From Cruorifilaria tuberocauda (Eukaryota; Nematoda; Chromadorea; Rhabditida; Onchocercidae), in NCBI GenBank assembly GCA_013365365.1, contig JABVXU010000218.1:1-64000 (forward strand): a stretch of DNA of 64,000 nucleotides, in the 5' to 3' direction. The first letter of the stretch is position 1, and every line of letters starts with the position of its first letter. Below are positions 1-14,100 of this stretch, one piece after another. The position numbers and the translations under genes are program-made. The notes beneath the pieces are model-generated. The model was not told the origin of the DNA. It saw only the letters and a program-made list of their open reading frames with translations, and ran no database searches.

Positions 1-135
1 GCAGCCTCCATACTGCGATCTGTTGAGACTTATCCTTTGATTGGATTATTTGTTTTTATTAATTTTTTTTATATACTATAATATGATTTTATTTTAAAAT
101 ATATAAATCTTTAAACTTTCTTATGTAACAACAAG

Positions 136-959
136 TTAATTTTATTAACGATGATTCTATCGTCTCCTTCCATCTTAACGGGTCGAGATGTGTCTGTTTC
201 TTACATAGTGAAGTGACCGTTAGCAACAAGGTAAGAATTCACTTCAATAGAACCGCCTTCGGTTATTTGTTATCCTTAAATTACTTTGTTTCAAAAAGAA
301 ATTTTTTTCTTTATTCAATTTTATGCTAGATTCTGATGTCATGTTTGAAACAATAAATAGCTGAAAAAACAAAAATAAAAGTTAATATTCCACGGAAGTT
401 CGTTGACTTGAAGATTTTAAGAAAAAATCACTGGGGGAAATAATATTCATTGATTATTTAGTGATAGTACCAGCATAAGGTGACCATTAACGTGAAACTA
501 AATGCAGTGAATGGTCAAGAAAAGTTTGATAGTGAATTGAATGAAAAGGTAAGGAAATGATAGATTAACTTGTTCATGTAACATATGAATAAAAGTATTA
601 ACGTTTCAGTAGTGCTCATGTATGCAAATGAATATTAATTAGTTAATTGTATCTTTGTTATGAAGTAAAAATAAATGAATTTGGTTAAAGTTTCAGCATA
701 AATTATATATTTTTGCATATCGAAGTTGCTATTCAACATTATTTTATTTCAATATTGAAAAATCCGACCAAAGTTGAGGAAAATTTTCTAATGACCAACT
801 GATGCATAATAAGCAAAATTTTGATGTAATTTTTTTCGTGTTTAAATAAAATAAAAATAATGTTGGAAGTTTCTGTTACTGTTTTTCCAGTGTTGCTTTT
901 TCTATTTGTTAAAAATTATAATAAGCATTGGCTTACCCTCTGCAACAAGCATTATTTAA
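136..959 (+). CDS. Candidate 3' part of an unrecognised gene (three exons)
   Basis: Three consecutive exons can be joined in phase. Exon 136-230 is open in one frame and ends at a strong donor (AACAAG|GTAAGA). Exon 480-548 begins after CATAAG and ends AAG|GTAAGG, 69 nt. Exon 891-959 begins after TTTTTCCAG and ends with TAA at 957-959. The last exon encodes a short hydrophobic tail (starts CCFFYLLKIII), which could be a membrane anchor. The residue mix of the first two exons looks coding (HSEVTVSNK then VTINVKLNAVNG). Any 5' part lies at or beyond the left edge; an open stretch at 1-50 could be another exon. I do not recognise the family. Support is splice phase and composition only, so the model may be wrong. 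Confidence 0.3.
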
Positions 960-3356
960 TGCCGAAATTCTCAAATAAACTAAGAAAATTTTAAAAACTG
1001 ATCGATTCGACAACTCAAAATATTAGATGGGTGACTGAATCTTATCTATTTATGGCATATTTGAAGATTACAGATTGCAATATAGCCGGTAAAAAAAGGA
1101 TGAAATAAATGCATTTCAATCTTCGTAAGCTTCAATTTCAGAGCTTTTGAAACTCCTAGCGCTTGAAATCTTAATGACAGACTTATGATTAGTTGGACAT
1201 AAAGTATTTTATGATAATAACACTAGTGATTTCAGCGACTTATGATCATCGGCATTTTGTCAGGAGTTTATAATACAAGTGCGGTGATTACAATTAAAAG
1301 AGAACAGAACTTATTGGAAAGTATAAAGTAGTACTTCTAATTTTTATTCTATCAAATTTTTACTTGCAGTTTTCCTATTTCATTAGTAATTATATACGCA
1401 TCACAAATGATTTCCAGATAAACTTTGTACATCGGTTATGCAATTAAACGATTTCTGCTTAAGTTGATATCAGAAATTTGATATGGACATAAAACAATAG
1501 GAAAAGGTGCTAATGGGTATTAAATGGATTAAAAGGAGAGGAAATAATGAAATTAAAATGGAAAGCTCAAATATCGAGCAAAATCCTCTCAGTGACAACA
1601 ACTGTAAGAAAGGAGACCGTTCTCAAAATTCTATTCCCAATCAGAATTATCCCTTTTACATCCAAAATTCGCTTTTTAAATGTATCATGAAGGAATCGTT
1701 GTTTTATGCGGGCACTTCCGCCAACAAATAGTTAAATATATAATCGTCCCTCGATTCTTATTGTCGAACCTCACCTTCAAGCATTTTCGGAATGCAGGGT
1801 TAAAGAATATCTCGAAATTTCTCGCTATTTCGTGTAATGGCAACTTTCACGAATTCAGAATCAACCATAAACATGGCTTCTCTTTGCGCGTAGCTTGTTT
1901 TTTTCGAATTTGAACTTGCTTGTAAAGTTCGTCTCTTTGATCTGCGATGAACAAATCGATAATTGTACAGAAAAGATGAGAAGAATGAATGCAATTGGGA
2001 TAAAAGGAGTCCAGAATTGAAAAAGGGATATGAAAATGTCGGTTTGCATTTCAATCATTTTAATCTCTACGACAACTCACTTCATCAGTGTAAAGCAAAT
2101 GCTAAGAATTTGGTCCTGTGACAAGCCACGTTTCAAATGTTTTCTACTCTATCGTTTTGGAAAGTAAAGAACTCACTGAATGATCAATCAGATTCCGTAA
2201 AACTTTAATTGTTCCACGCATTCTTTGTTAAAACTTCTGTCCAGAATTTGTGGAAAGAAAAGATGAATGATAAATTAATTTTTTCATATGATTCACGAAT
2301 AACTTGATAAAAAGGCTGATCTTTTCAATATCCATATAATTTGCGCTCAAATGCGTGCAAGAAATTATAAGGAAAATAATTTGTGGTGAAGCTTACTCAA
2401 TCCTTCAGCACATTTCAATTACTTTGTAAATATTTGTTTACACTCTGTAATATTAAAGTGTTTATATTGCAATAATTTATATTGTTCATTTTCCAATTAT
2501 TTAGCTACTCATATTGTAATTAATAATAACTATGATCACATTGTGCATATCATGATTACAATATTCTTTGATGACATTCAAATAAAATTTTTTGTATTCT
2601 ATTCCAATCAATATTTTCCAGACAAGTGCTAATCTGCTCTTGTCCTTTAGGGTCATTTACAGAATTTTTGAGTTACTACGGTAGTTACTACGCTGCACTG
2701 TAGAAATTTTCAAATGCGAACAATTTTTTTCATAGCTATCATTGAATCTTCGAAGAATGGTTTCACATTTGCTTCAACGATTTTAAAAATCTCGAAAACA
2801 GACATATTGATGTCTAATCTGTTTACTTCAAAAAAGACACAGGAGGTGAAAGAATCGGTGCTGTTGTGATTAAATAAGAAGTTTATGAAATCTTACTTTA
2901 AACTTTATGAAGCGAAACATAATTTTGCAACTCTAAATTGTTATTCTCTAATAATCATCCTTCAAAATCAAAGAAATAAGTTTTTTTTGAAACAAACTTT
3001 TTTCTTGAAACAATTTTGATTGCTTCATGTCTGCGACTTTGTCTGCTGATAAAATTCAATATCATAAATATTCTTCCACTCTTTGTTGAAATTTCAAGTG
3101 CTGGCAGAAAAAAGTGAATTAATCGGCAAAAAATATGCGTTTCTTTTACTATTTGTTATATTCACTTTTTTGAAGAATCTAATAAACATTTCTTCTTATT
3201 TGCGCTAGCTTTTTTTGGTGAATACTGAAAGGGATTATTACAAATTACATTGGATTGTTACTTAAATTGTTAACACAAGAGACAAATTAGAGCTGATTCA
3301 CTTGTACTGTTTGTCCAGCTAAAGTTATCCTACTCTTATCGACAGTGATAAGCGTT
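960..3356. other. Intergenic, no supported gene
   Basis: AT-rich sequence. Open frames near 1507-1913 (+) and 1800-2058 (-) overlap each other on opposite strands and lack clear splice partners. One + frame (MESSNIEQNPLSDNNCK...) has a coding-like mix but no recognisable domain. Nothing else is visible. Confidence 0.5.
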
Positions 3357-5085
3357 TCACATAGTTTTAATAGCGAGAATGGTGAGGGCGAAAAGGATGA
3401 TGACCCTCACAACAATGTTTACAACAGAATTTGCTGAAGCTGAAACTTTAGAAACGAAGGGAGAAAGAGGAAGGAAGGAACTCTTTCCCTTATCCCTCCT
3501 CATTTCAGCTTTATCACTACGCGCAGTACGGATCGCTGATGCAGTTAGTGCTGAGATCGATAGATGAGGAGGAAGCATAGGATGGAGCACTTCCAACATT
3601 TCTGGATGGTTGAATGGATAGATGGCATTCTGCTGTGCTTCATTCCACTTCACAGGCTTACCTTTTTCTTCCATCACTATAATTCCAGAAGCATCACCTT
3701 CCACCTATTTCTACTGGATCTGTGGGATGTAATATCATCTTTGTTTACCACTTGTTATTGGGATGCAGCTAATGCTTATGCAAACAAAATACTTACACGG
3801 TGGAACATTCCTGTACTTCATAAGTTTTCGTGTTATATCATGAAGTAAATATCGGTAGATATACGTCAGCTTTCATTTATAATATTCACTATTTTTTTCT
3901 TTTCTGCTTTCTTTAATTTATTACTGTGAAATTTGCTGTTTGACAATCAACAAATAATTAATTATTTTCGGGAATTTCGGTAATATTATTTGCAACATAT
4001 GATAAATTCATCCGCTTGTAAGTAGTTAAATCTCTTCTATCATATGAAATATATGAAAAACGGCAAGCATGATAATCTTATTGACTGTAATCGGTTAAGT
4101 CTTCGGTATAGTTTAATATGAAGATATCAGAAGTAGATTCTGATCACATTCATTTTCTTATCATAGCAGTATAAGTAAGACATTCGTGATTAAACAATTG
4201 TATTTGTAGAAAATTAAACTCCCACTTTTCATTTGACTGGTGAGATCATCAATGGACGATTAGAACTTGAAAAGCAGAGAGCAGGAAGGAGCTGTTTTAT
4301 TCATTTCAAATTTGATATCTTCACCTTGTCAATGAAGCATCAGTGCAGTTCTTGTTTTTTGTAACAAAAGAGCTAAATTTTTGCACTTTCAAAAAGAGAT
4401 TATCTTTTTCTGTTTCCAAATGATTCTTAATTGATAGAGAAGAAATCCACTTTTTCCCTCTGTAAGTGGAATGCTTCAGATAACGCTCGGTAAATGTCTA
4501 ATATTATTCATTTTTATCGTAAGTAAAATCATTCTGTTAACAATTGTTTATATCATTTATTCTTTGCCACTTTGTTCTGAGACATAACTTTGAAGCCACA
4601 TGACTATTTTGACATATCATTCATTATCATCCATAAAGCTCAATGACTTATTTGTCTGCAAATAATCATTCATCATCATTTTTTCCTTAAATCAAATACA
4701 TATGCAAAAAACGGAAAAACAACCCTTCAGATCATTGATCAACTATCAAATGAAGAATAGAAATTATTGTTCTTTATTTGCTTTCACTAGATGTTTACTG
4801 TGATAGCAAAGAAGTGTGAAAAGACAGATGGAAAGAGGGAAATGCAGCGGATAATTTTACGAAGAATCCATCATCAATGAACTCATCAAATCCTATTCAT
4901 GGATTGTTAGCTGAATTTTTGAATTTCATATGAAAGCATTTTCGAGCAATAAAAGTGCTTGATTGCTCTCTTTTTCTTTTTTATTCCCACTATTCATTAT
5001 TGTTTGGTATTTGCTTTGAAGTCAACCTTTGTTTCCTTTTCGATTTCCGTCATTTTCATAGCAGCAAAAACAGGAAGAGCGATAG
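3357..5085 (-). CDS. Candidate tail-anchored protein, two 3' exons
   Basis: The terminal exon, 3704 down to 3357, starts after an acceptor (AAATAG|GTGGAA) in phase 0 and encodes about 115 residues ending in a TGA at 3357-3359. Its last 20 or so residues (NIVVRVIILFALTILAIKTM) form one hydrophobic segment with only a few residues after it, the layout of a C-terminal membrane anchor. A short exon at 5085-5027 follows CATTTTTCAG and ends AAG|GTTGAC in phase 0, so the two join cleanly (KMTEIEKETK then VEGDASG). Further 5' exons are not identified. The gene would be divergent from the PTR gene. No family is recognised; a + strand reading of the same region is also open but less protein-like. Confidence 0.35.
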
Positions 5086-8079
5086 CTGAAAAATGTCCAC
5101 CACATTTTATCATTCAATCATCCTATATATCGAATGAAGAATCATAATCTCTCTTGTTAAGTGCACTTCTACTTTTCGATTAATCTGATACTCTGGAAAA
5201 TATAACTTTGCAAGCACATATGATTAAGTTACAAACTGTTAAAAGATAAATGTAGCGCAAACAGCCATTTCCCTTTTCGTACTCAGTGAAATGATATTTT
5301 CTCACTTCCATAACTTTCTATTGACAGCTTAATGAGATATCTCATTAAGATATCGATCAAATGTCACGATTCATTATGTGGAAGCGAAATTATTTATTGA
5401 TTGAAAATCTTTTGCAAAACAAAAATTACGAGATGGTAATGACTGTGGTGTGACAAGACCGATGAATGAATGTGCTGCATGAAATGGTATTGCATGAATT
5501 TGCATGCGTCGAACCGTTAAGAGAAAAGCTTAACTGTAAAGCACCTTGCCACATCATTCATTCATCATCGACTGATTTATGCAAATGATGGTTGCTCGTC
5601 AGACTGATGGTTTGTTTGGATGATGCAATAAATGAATGGGAAGAAAGACTGGTGAATGAATGCTTGTGTTAACTATCATTCGGGATTAAATAGTTCCGGA
5701 CAAAGCGAAGAAATCGCTGGTGAAATATATTTTTCAGAAATGAAATTAAAAGGTATGAGAAATTAAGTATAATAATATTATTGATTAATTAATTATTTAA
5801 GCGAAGATAGGAATTATTATCACTTATTGTTTTTCTCTTCGTTTATAAAAGAAAGAAATTAGCATTAACAAAAAATCAGAGAGATTGGAAATGTGCTGAA
5901 AATGATGATGAGTTTTTGCTTATTTCAGTCAAATTCAGAACTTTAGAGAGGTAGAGAGGAGGAGAGGAAGGAAAAAAGCAAAAACTGTTTAAACTGTCGG
6001 TGTGCAAACATTAGAACTATAAACTGCTTTTTTATTTTCCTATCTTTTATCATCAAATTTTTAAATACGATAATTCATTATTATTATTTTGTAAAAATTT
6101 TATTTTTCTTAAATATCCTGTATCATTTGGTAGAATTAGCTATATCTAGAAATAAATGGTATAGTATTTAGATGTTACTCGGTAAATGAAATTTTTTATA
6201 ATACGTTTTCTTTGCTGAATACAGAAGAAGCGCTTCAGGTATCACACATATGCAAAATTTATATCACTTAAATTTGTCATATTGATAGGAACTGTTTGAA
6301 CTCTTTGGTTAAAGAACAGTATCGTATTAATATATATGTGCTTGTGTGAAACATAAACAGAACTATGTTATGGTTATTTTCATTAGTCGTAATATTGGAG
6401 AAATATATTTTAGATCGGTACTGTTGAATAAGATTTTGTATTTCCAAACAGCGACCAATTTGAATTCATTAAAACTAAATATACTATATTTTTAATTTCC
6501 ATTCATCATAATTTTTGCGGTTTGAAATATAAAACAGTTTTTGCAATATCTGTAATTTCATTAAATGCATTTATTTTTGAACTGTTGTTTTAGGATAGCA
6601 TTTAATTTATTAACAACTGACCTTATATGTTTTAAATGTGGATCTCCTACTCACATATATCCTGAACAAAAAGTTCTTCACATATTAAGTTGCATATCTA
6701 TATGCTGGAATATCATTCATATTAGACATGCTTACCATTTTTACTTCATATCGTTCAAATATCCAAGACATAAAAGTTTTACCTTTAATGTCTCGGAATT
6801 AAACTTTTTAAAAAGCATGTTATAGGGGTTCAGTTGCGTGTAAACAGGATTTTCAGTTGTATGTTTCATTTCATAATTAATGAAAATTGTTCATTAAATG
6901 TCAGTTTATGAAATACATCAAACGGAAAAATAGAATAACTGAAGATTGTTAGAAATCTTCGAAGACTGTTGGAACATTTCGTCCTACAACAATTGGCCAA
7001 GTTCCTTTTATTTTTTAACTTTTTAACAATGGTTAAGGTCGCTTCTCATACTGTGAAGAACAATGATAATTAATGAAATCAACAATAATTTGAATTTTTT
7101 CCCTCTTTATTTTTTGAAAGTTAGGAACGAGGGAAAACAGTGAATTCGCTTTTGCGTGTTATTTCAAATTCTATTCATTTCTTTTAAGAGAAGATTTGTT
7201 GATTCGATCAATACCACTGATGAAGTTGTGGATAGATCGCGAGAAGTTTGTTATAATAAGATTTGTAATTGTATACTGAATCCTTTAACATTGATAGAGC
7301 TTTACTTATGTGTTACTTTACATGGAACCTTACTTATCTCACGTCTACTCGCTTACCTCATATCTCTATCGGAAGGCATGATGATATTGAAAGTTCTTTT
7401 TTTTAGCAAACGAATAATGGTTGGATGTGTCACAATATCTTTTTTCATTGTTTTTCTTGAACTAATAAACTGTAATTTACTTCTTCAATTTCAAATATTT
7501 CTTACGCAATTAGTTTTTCTTCTACATTTTTGCTGAAATCTATGATAAAAAATTCTATGCCTTGGCCTTTTGAAGGCATTTAAAAAAAGCTTTTTCTAAT
7601 AAATTTTACATTTTTAACTAAATGTTAGTAATGCAAATCTGATATTAATGCTTGACATTTTTGTCACTGTTCTGTTTTAGCATAGCATTTTCCATCGAAA
7701 ATTACATCTTTGATAAGGTGCAAGGCATTAATATCGAAGGATCAATCTGATTTACTACTCTTTACCCATGTGATAATGATTCCTTCTTCCGGTGTAATAG
7801 CCTCAAATTTTTTTCAATATTTAATGAAATATCAGGGAAAGTCGCCTCCTCAGCAAAATTCCACATTAATCTTATATATCATTTCTACCAAATATTCGGC
7901 ATATCATTGATAAATTTGTTCGTGAGTGGAATTTTTGTGTAAAACGTACATTATAGTTTTAAATATTTCACAAAATATTTATTTAGTTATTGGTTTTCAG
8001 AAAGTTCGTGGACGAAAAACGTTAATCATTCCTTCGTAGTAATTAGCAGTATATTATTTTTCATTCATTCTCTTTTCAG
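5086..8079. other. Intergenic between divergent genes
   Basis: AT-rich, with repeated ATGAATGA-type words around 5450-5660. Open frames at 6565-6825 and 7156-7536 (+) are AT-driven and have no supported splice structure. It may hold the promoter of the PTR gene, but no core element can be assigned. Confidence 0.4.
5328..5349. repeat. Perfect 22-bp palindrome
   Basis: CTTAATGAGAT is followed immediately by its exact reverse complement ATCTCATTAAG, with no spacer. It lies between two divergent gene candidates. A dimeric DNA-binding site is one possibility; chance in AT-rich DNA is another. Confidence 0.7.
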
Positions 8080-8163
8080 TAAAGAAAACAAGAAACAGTC
8101 AAGTTATGATGTGGCTGAAGAACTAATCAAAGAAAAATCGGGTGAAGTATTGCTGAATAGAAG
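8078..8163 (+). promoter_or_regulatory. 5' UTR acceptor ahead of the PTR start codon
   Basis: TCTCTTTTCAG ends at 8079, 84 nt before the first in-frame ATG (8164), and an in-frame TAG lies at 8158-8160. It is a good nematode acceptor and could serve a 5' UTR intron or spliced-leader trans-splicing. Which one cannot be told from sequence. Confidence 0.4.
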
Positions 8164-11100
8164 ATGTCATTGGAAAGCCCAGAAGAAAAAGCCAACGGAG
8201 CTCTGTTGATCACCGAAGAATATTCGGAAGAGATTAAAATAGGAAGGGACGATACGCTGAAGAATGATTCGGATAACAATCATTTGGAAGGAACCGATAA
8301 CTTATCATGTTGGAATGATCAATCAGTCCAGACGTTCAATAAGTTTCAAAACCGTGGTTGATTTTTGAATAAATTTAATCGAATGAAAGTCAAGTTGGCA
8401 TAACTTCAGTTTGCTGCTTAATACTTACTCCTTTTCATAAATCAGACTGGCAAAAACTCTTGTTACCGTAGAGATGTAATCGAAATTCGAATTCAAAAAA
8501 CTTTTTCGAGCTAGATAATATGAAACAACAATAGAGCCTATAAAATATTGTAATTTTTTAATCTTATAAAAAATTTATCGTCTTATCGTTTTTCCAATTT
8601 ATTGGCAAATTCAGGATGTACAGGTAATTCGCGACGTAGCAAACTTCTTTTCTTATGGAGGTATCTTACGCTTCGCGGTTTATTTCGACTTTTAGGTAAA
8701 ATTATTTGCAACATTTAATTAAATTCTAAAATTATGTAATTGTCGGAAACTGACTTTCTTGAAGAATATTCCTTTAATTTTTATCAGTTATCGCTTTATG
8801 GACCATTCCCAATGAATTTTATATAAAAGAAATTGCAATATCTTATCATCTATCTTTTCACTGTTGTTGAAGTTCAGTATACTATCATTGCCTATTATCT
8901 GTCATTCTTCTATCAACGTGTATTCTTTTCTTGTTATTTATCGTTCTGGCAATTCTGAATGATTATCTGTCTCAGAAGGTTAATGTAGCGGAGAAACAGA
9001 TACAATGAACAACATAAATGAGCCAAAGAAATGATAGTTTGCTAAATATGATCTATTAAATGGTTATTGTGAAATCTGCTTTTACTATGTTATGGTAATA
9101 TGCACCGTCACACTGAATTCATTATCGTTTCAACTTCAATTAACTAAGAATTAGTTTTTAATCTTGAATCTTTTATTTCCAATTCGAATTTTTATCTGAA
9201 AATTTAGGTGAAAATGTTGGCTCTTACCCGATAGTGTACATCCTTTTGTCTTTATTGATCTCATCAAGTTCATTTGGTATCTTTAAAATTGTTTTACGTG
9301 ATCGAATACGAGATGGTTATACACCAACAAATGCACCTTCCAGATACGAAATGGATGTGTTACGAGAATTTTGGAATTCTTCCGGTACTTTGAAACAAAT
9401 TTTATATTTCATTCATATTAAAGAAGAATAATTATCAATTGTTTTGAGATATATAAAATCTAGAAAAATTCGAAATTTTATTCAAAAATAACGATAAAGT
9501 TATATTATTTACATTGCTGTTTTTTATTTTAATTGAAGTTTAGCTGAAGCATGTTAGTATCAGAAAAAGTAAATCATATCAAATGTTCATGTAAGTCCAT
9601 TACCAATCGAATAAGCTATAATTGATTGATAGATATATTTCATATACGAACGACACACATACTATAGTAAACAATCGAAAATTTTATAGATTAGACATTA
9701 ACATTGTTTTTTATTGTTCAGCTTTACTCCGGAAGTTAAAAAATATGAAACAGAGAAATTTATTGTTGCTTTTATAATATTTAATGGCTGTAATAATAAA
9801 TTACTTTCTAGGCGATCCAATGGTTACAGTAGTATTATTAACAGCAAAAGATAATGGATCGATGTTACGTGATGATTATTTAAATGAAATTGAACGTTTG
9901 ACTATTTATTTGATGAATAATCATAGCATAATATATGATAATCAGCCAGTTATATACGAAAATTTTTGTTCACCTTACTGTAAGATGAATATCGCTTTAC
10001 GACTTTTCAAGGTAAATCTTTATTAATTTTTGATGATGAATTTTTTATTTGATCATTTACTAATTTTTTGCAAAATGTATGCTTCAATATTTAATTGCTA
10101 ACAAATACACTAACAAATAAATTATTACCATAATGACTGTTTTACTATCACTGTAGTTTTATTGTGCTGCCATAATTTATCATTAAAAAATTTTCCATTG
10201 TTATAATTTCATATTATCTGCAACTTTGATTGGTTATACTTTAAACTTATCCATAAAATAATTGTGCATATTGCAATTATTGCGGTTAAATTAATGATAA
10301 AATAGGTTGATGCAATTTTTGGAATAAAGATAAGGAAGGTAAACAGCAGTTATAAAAGTGAATATTAGGATATAAATTCAACTGAGGTAAAGTGTGAACT
10401 ATCATTAAAATAGGATTAGTCTAACGTGTTAGATACATTGCTATTTATGTGACGAAAAATATTGCGATCACATTTGGCCCATTTTTTAATTTTCTTTTTC
10501 TGAAAGTGTACGGGTGACTTTTTATTCACATAAAAATAGCCATATTTTTCCAATTTCATTAAAAAATTAGCAAAATAAGGAATTATAATTTTAGAATACG
10601 AAGCTTTTTGAATTTGTTACATTAATGAGACCATTGATATTACTTACTTGTATTTCATCTTTACTGTTAATAATTTATTAAGTTTATTTAATGGAAATTT
10701 AAATTTATATTTATTATATTTAATTTAACAGCAAGGTGTTGATGTTGAAAGGGGTCATTTGGAACACGGTGAACCTCTGTCCCATGATACATCTTTAACA
10801 TATCCAGTTGCGAAGATTGATGGATTTGATATTCACTTGGAGAGGAATTTCTTCGGGATTACAATAAAGGAAACACCGGAAAAGGATATGTTTGTTGGAC
10901 AAAATATTACTACTGACAAATTACCTCCAAATATAACCTATGCGCAATTAGTTTCAAACTTACAATTCGTTAAAGTAGGTTTAAATTTGATATTTTCAGA
11001 CTTCTTTTTCTAATAAATGATTGTAGTGAACATTAGAAAATATCTCTTCATTTTTGAAACTATTATATTTATTATGGTACTACTCTGATCTTCGAAACAA

Positions 11101-14100
11101 TTCCCTGTAAGATAGAATTCAAGGTAGTTTTGGCTCTTTATCGTGCTGATCGGTCAACCCCTGAAATGGAGCGAATGCTGACATTATGGGAACTTTCTGT
11201 TTTCGAATTTGCTCGAGAGCATTACAATAACGATCTAATTGATATGGAGGTTATATTTGAAGTGAACTTTTCCACTGAAAGACTGTAAATTAATTACACA
11301 TTTCACATATTTGATTTACATTCAAATTAAAATTTTTCTCAAATGAAATTTGATTGTTTACAATTTCAATTTTAGGTGATTGGTACAGAAATTCTTAATC
11401 AGGAAATGATCAAAGATGGTCAAAAGCTTGCACCGTTTTTTGCTGCAGGTTATTTATAAATCTTATTTCGCTATTACTTGATTTCTCATTATTTCTATTA
11501 CATTACTTGATTAAACTGCTGAAACTAATGGATTTTATTAATTTCATTCATTTATGCTTAATTTAATGGTATATATTTTTTATATATTAATTTATTAATT
11601 TCAATTACTTACAACACATTGCTTGAATTTTATTTCACACCAACTCTTGACTTATATTTCAAACTTCACTTTAAAAAAATTGTCAAAATTTTCAGGTTTT
11701 GGTTTTATGATGTTTTTTGTAACTGTTACAGTCCTTGCTAGTGCAATTTTCTACAATGCGATGGATTGGGGCAAAGTTTTAGTTGCATTTGGTTCCATTC
11801 TATGTCCAATACTTTCAATTACATCGTCATATGGTATCATATCACTTTTTGGTATTAGAACTAATTCGCTCATGCTAGTTATGCCATTCCTTATTATGGG
11901 CATTGGTTAGTTTTAAGTTCTTTTTTGGAACTTTTACGTATTAGAAAATTAAAATTTTTATCAAAATTATATTATTTTTATCAAAACAAAAAATTATATA
12001 TTAATTTTTCTTCATGTTTTAATATAAAATTTTATTTTTAGACATTTATTGATAATTGATATCATGCTAGAATAAATAAATGAAGTAATTCTAATAGATA
12101 TCGAAATGATAATTACTAAAAAATTATTAAATAATATTCTTTTGCATTTGTTGAGTGTTTCGCATGTAGAAAATAGAAAATATTTTAAATTTGGCTTTGT
12201 TAAAATGATGGCAAGATTTTAAAAGCGAAGTTGTCAAATCGATTGAATAATAATTTAAGGAGTTGACGACGCATTCCTAATGATCCATCCATGGCAACGT
12301 TTGGCGTTATATTCGAGTAGCGTAAGTGTTCGACTTGGTTTAGTATTCGAAGAAGTGGGACCGTCTATTACAATTACTTCCTTAACCAATTTCATTTCCT
12401 TCAGTATTGGTGCTTTAACTCCGACGCCAGGTTAAATTTACTCATTTCTTCTCAATAATGGATGGATTTTGATATTTAAATGTTTTTATAAGCATTCTAG
12501 AATAATATTTTAATTGGTATTTTATGTTCTTGCTACAGAAATTGTAATAATTCTATTGATTTAAGCATAAGCTTAAGCTTAATATTTTTTTTAAATTAAT
12601 TTTACAAAATCAATCGAATTATTCAGTTTCAGTAGCATTTCTATTTTGTATTTAAATGTTTAGTCAGATGCGAGTAATTCATTATTAAATTTGGTTTTTT
12701 CAAGTTTAATTAATTAATTAGTTGTTCACTTTATATTTGAAAGTAGTATAATTTTTTCATCTCTTTTATAATTTTTGATTTATTTATTTTTTGTAGAAAT
12801 ACGATTATTTTGTGTGTCAACAGCTATTGCAATGGGATTGGATTACTTATATGAATTAATTTTATTCGGACCTGTACTAGCATTAGCTTCGCATTGTGAA
12901 AAATGTAATAAGAAGTATAAGGTGTCGTCGTGTTCACAGAAACCCTTACTGTATGGATGGCGTTTACAGGTTTCATTTAACATTCCGATTTATACGTCAA
13001 TAATACAATTACATTAGAGAAAAAGAAATGTTTTTTCATGAAAAGTGAAGGAGATTTTCATAAATTTTAGATTCAAATTTTTAAATTTTAATATTCGAAT
13101 CTAAAATTTTAAAATAATTACAATTAGATACTTAACGAAGTTTATGTTTTAAAAATTTCACTACTTATTTAATCAGTTTAGATTGATACCTTTATGAAGT
13201 GGGTTTTGAGAATGTATTGCCGTATCCTGGAACATCGCTGTTTCACAATATTTTTATTTATTGGGGTGCTTATTTACTGGTATTTTGCCGTCATTGGAGC
13301 TTTGAATATAAAAACCAGGCTTGATACCGTGAAAATTTTACCCCGAGATTCACCGATACAGAGGCCTAATCGATTACTTAATGATATAAGTATGTTATCA
13401 CTTTTTAGTTTTTTGTCAAACGTTTTTCTTAATTTTTTTCCATACAGTTAAAAGCTTTTTTAAGAGCTATCAATTATTTTGCTCGATAAATAGCACTTTC
13501 AAATTTACTTTTGCTTGTTATCTTTCCTAATTTAAGTTTGTTAAATTTTGTCACTATTTTTATTGCTGAAGTATGGAATTACAGTTTGGGATGAATATCA
13601 TCCAGTAACGATACTTGTAAATAATCCGTTGGATATACGGAAGCAACAACCAATGCAACGATTCTGGCAACTTGTTAATGATTTTGAAAGTTTACCGCTA
13701 TGTAGAGGTGAATTAACATAAGACAATGATATTATCCCTATTAGTTTAAAAACTAGGCCCCATATGATTGAGAAATTAACGTTGGAGTCCTATTAGATTT
13801 AATAGAAATATAGTAAGATTTTGAAATTTTTCTTAACTTGAGGAATAACTTCCATGCTTTTTATAGGAAATATCTCAACGCTATTGTGGCTTCGCGATTA
13901 CGAACATTATTACAAACACGGAGATCCTATATTATCAATATGGTCATTTCTTGATTTGGAAGATACTAAATCAACTAGTAAAGTCTCAAATTCTGAAACG
14001 GGCCTTGACTTTGATAAACTGGAAAACTTTCTTGAATCGCCACTTTACGTACACTGGAATACGTGTATGATCGTTGCTAATACAAAGTGAATTGTTAAAT

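Noticed and set aside
7156..7536. 126-codon hydrophobic + frame
   Set aside because: Leucine/phenylalanine/isoleucine excess follows AT and pyrimidine runs; no splice support or recognisable domain.
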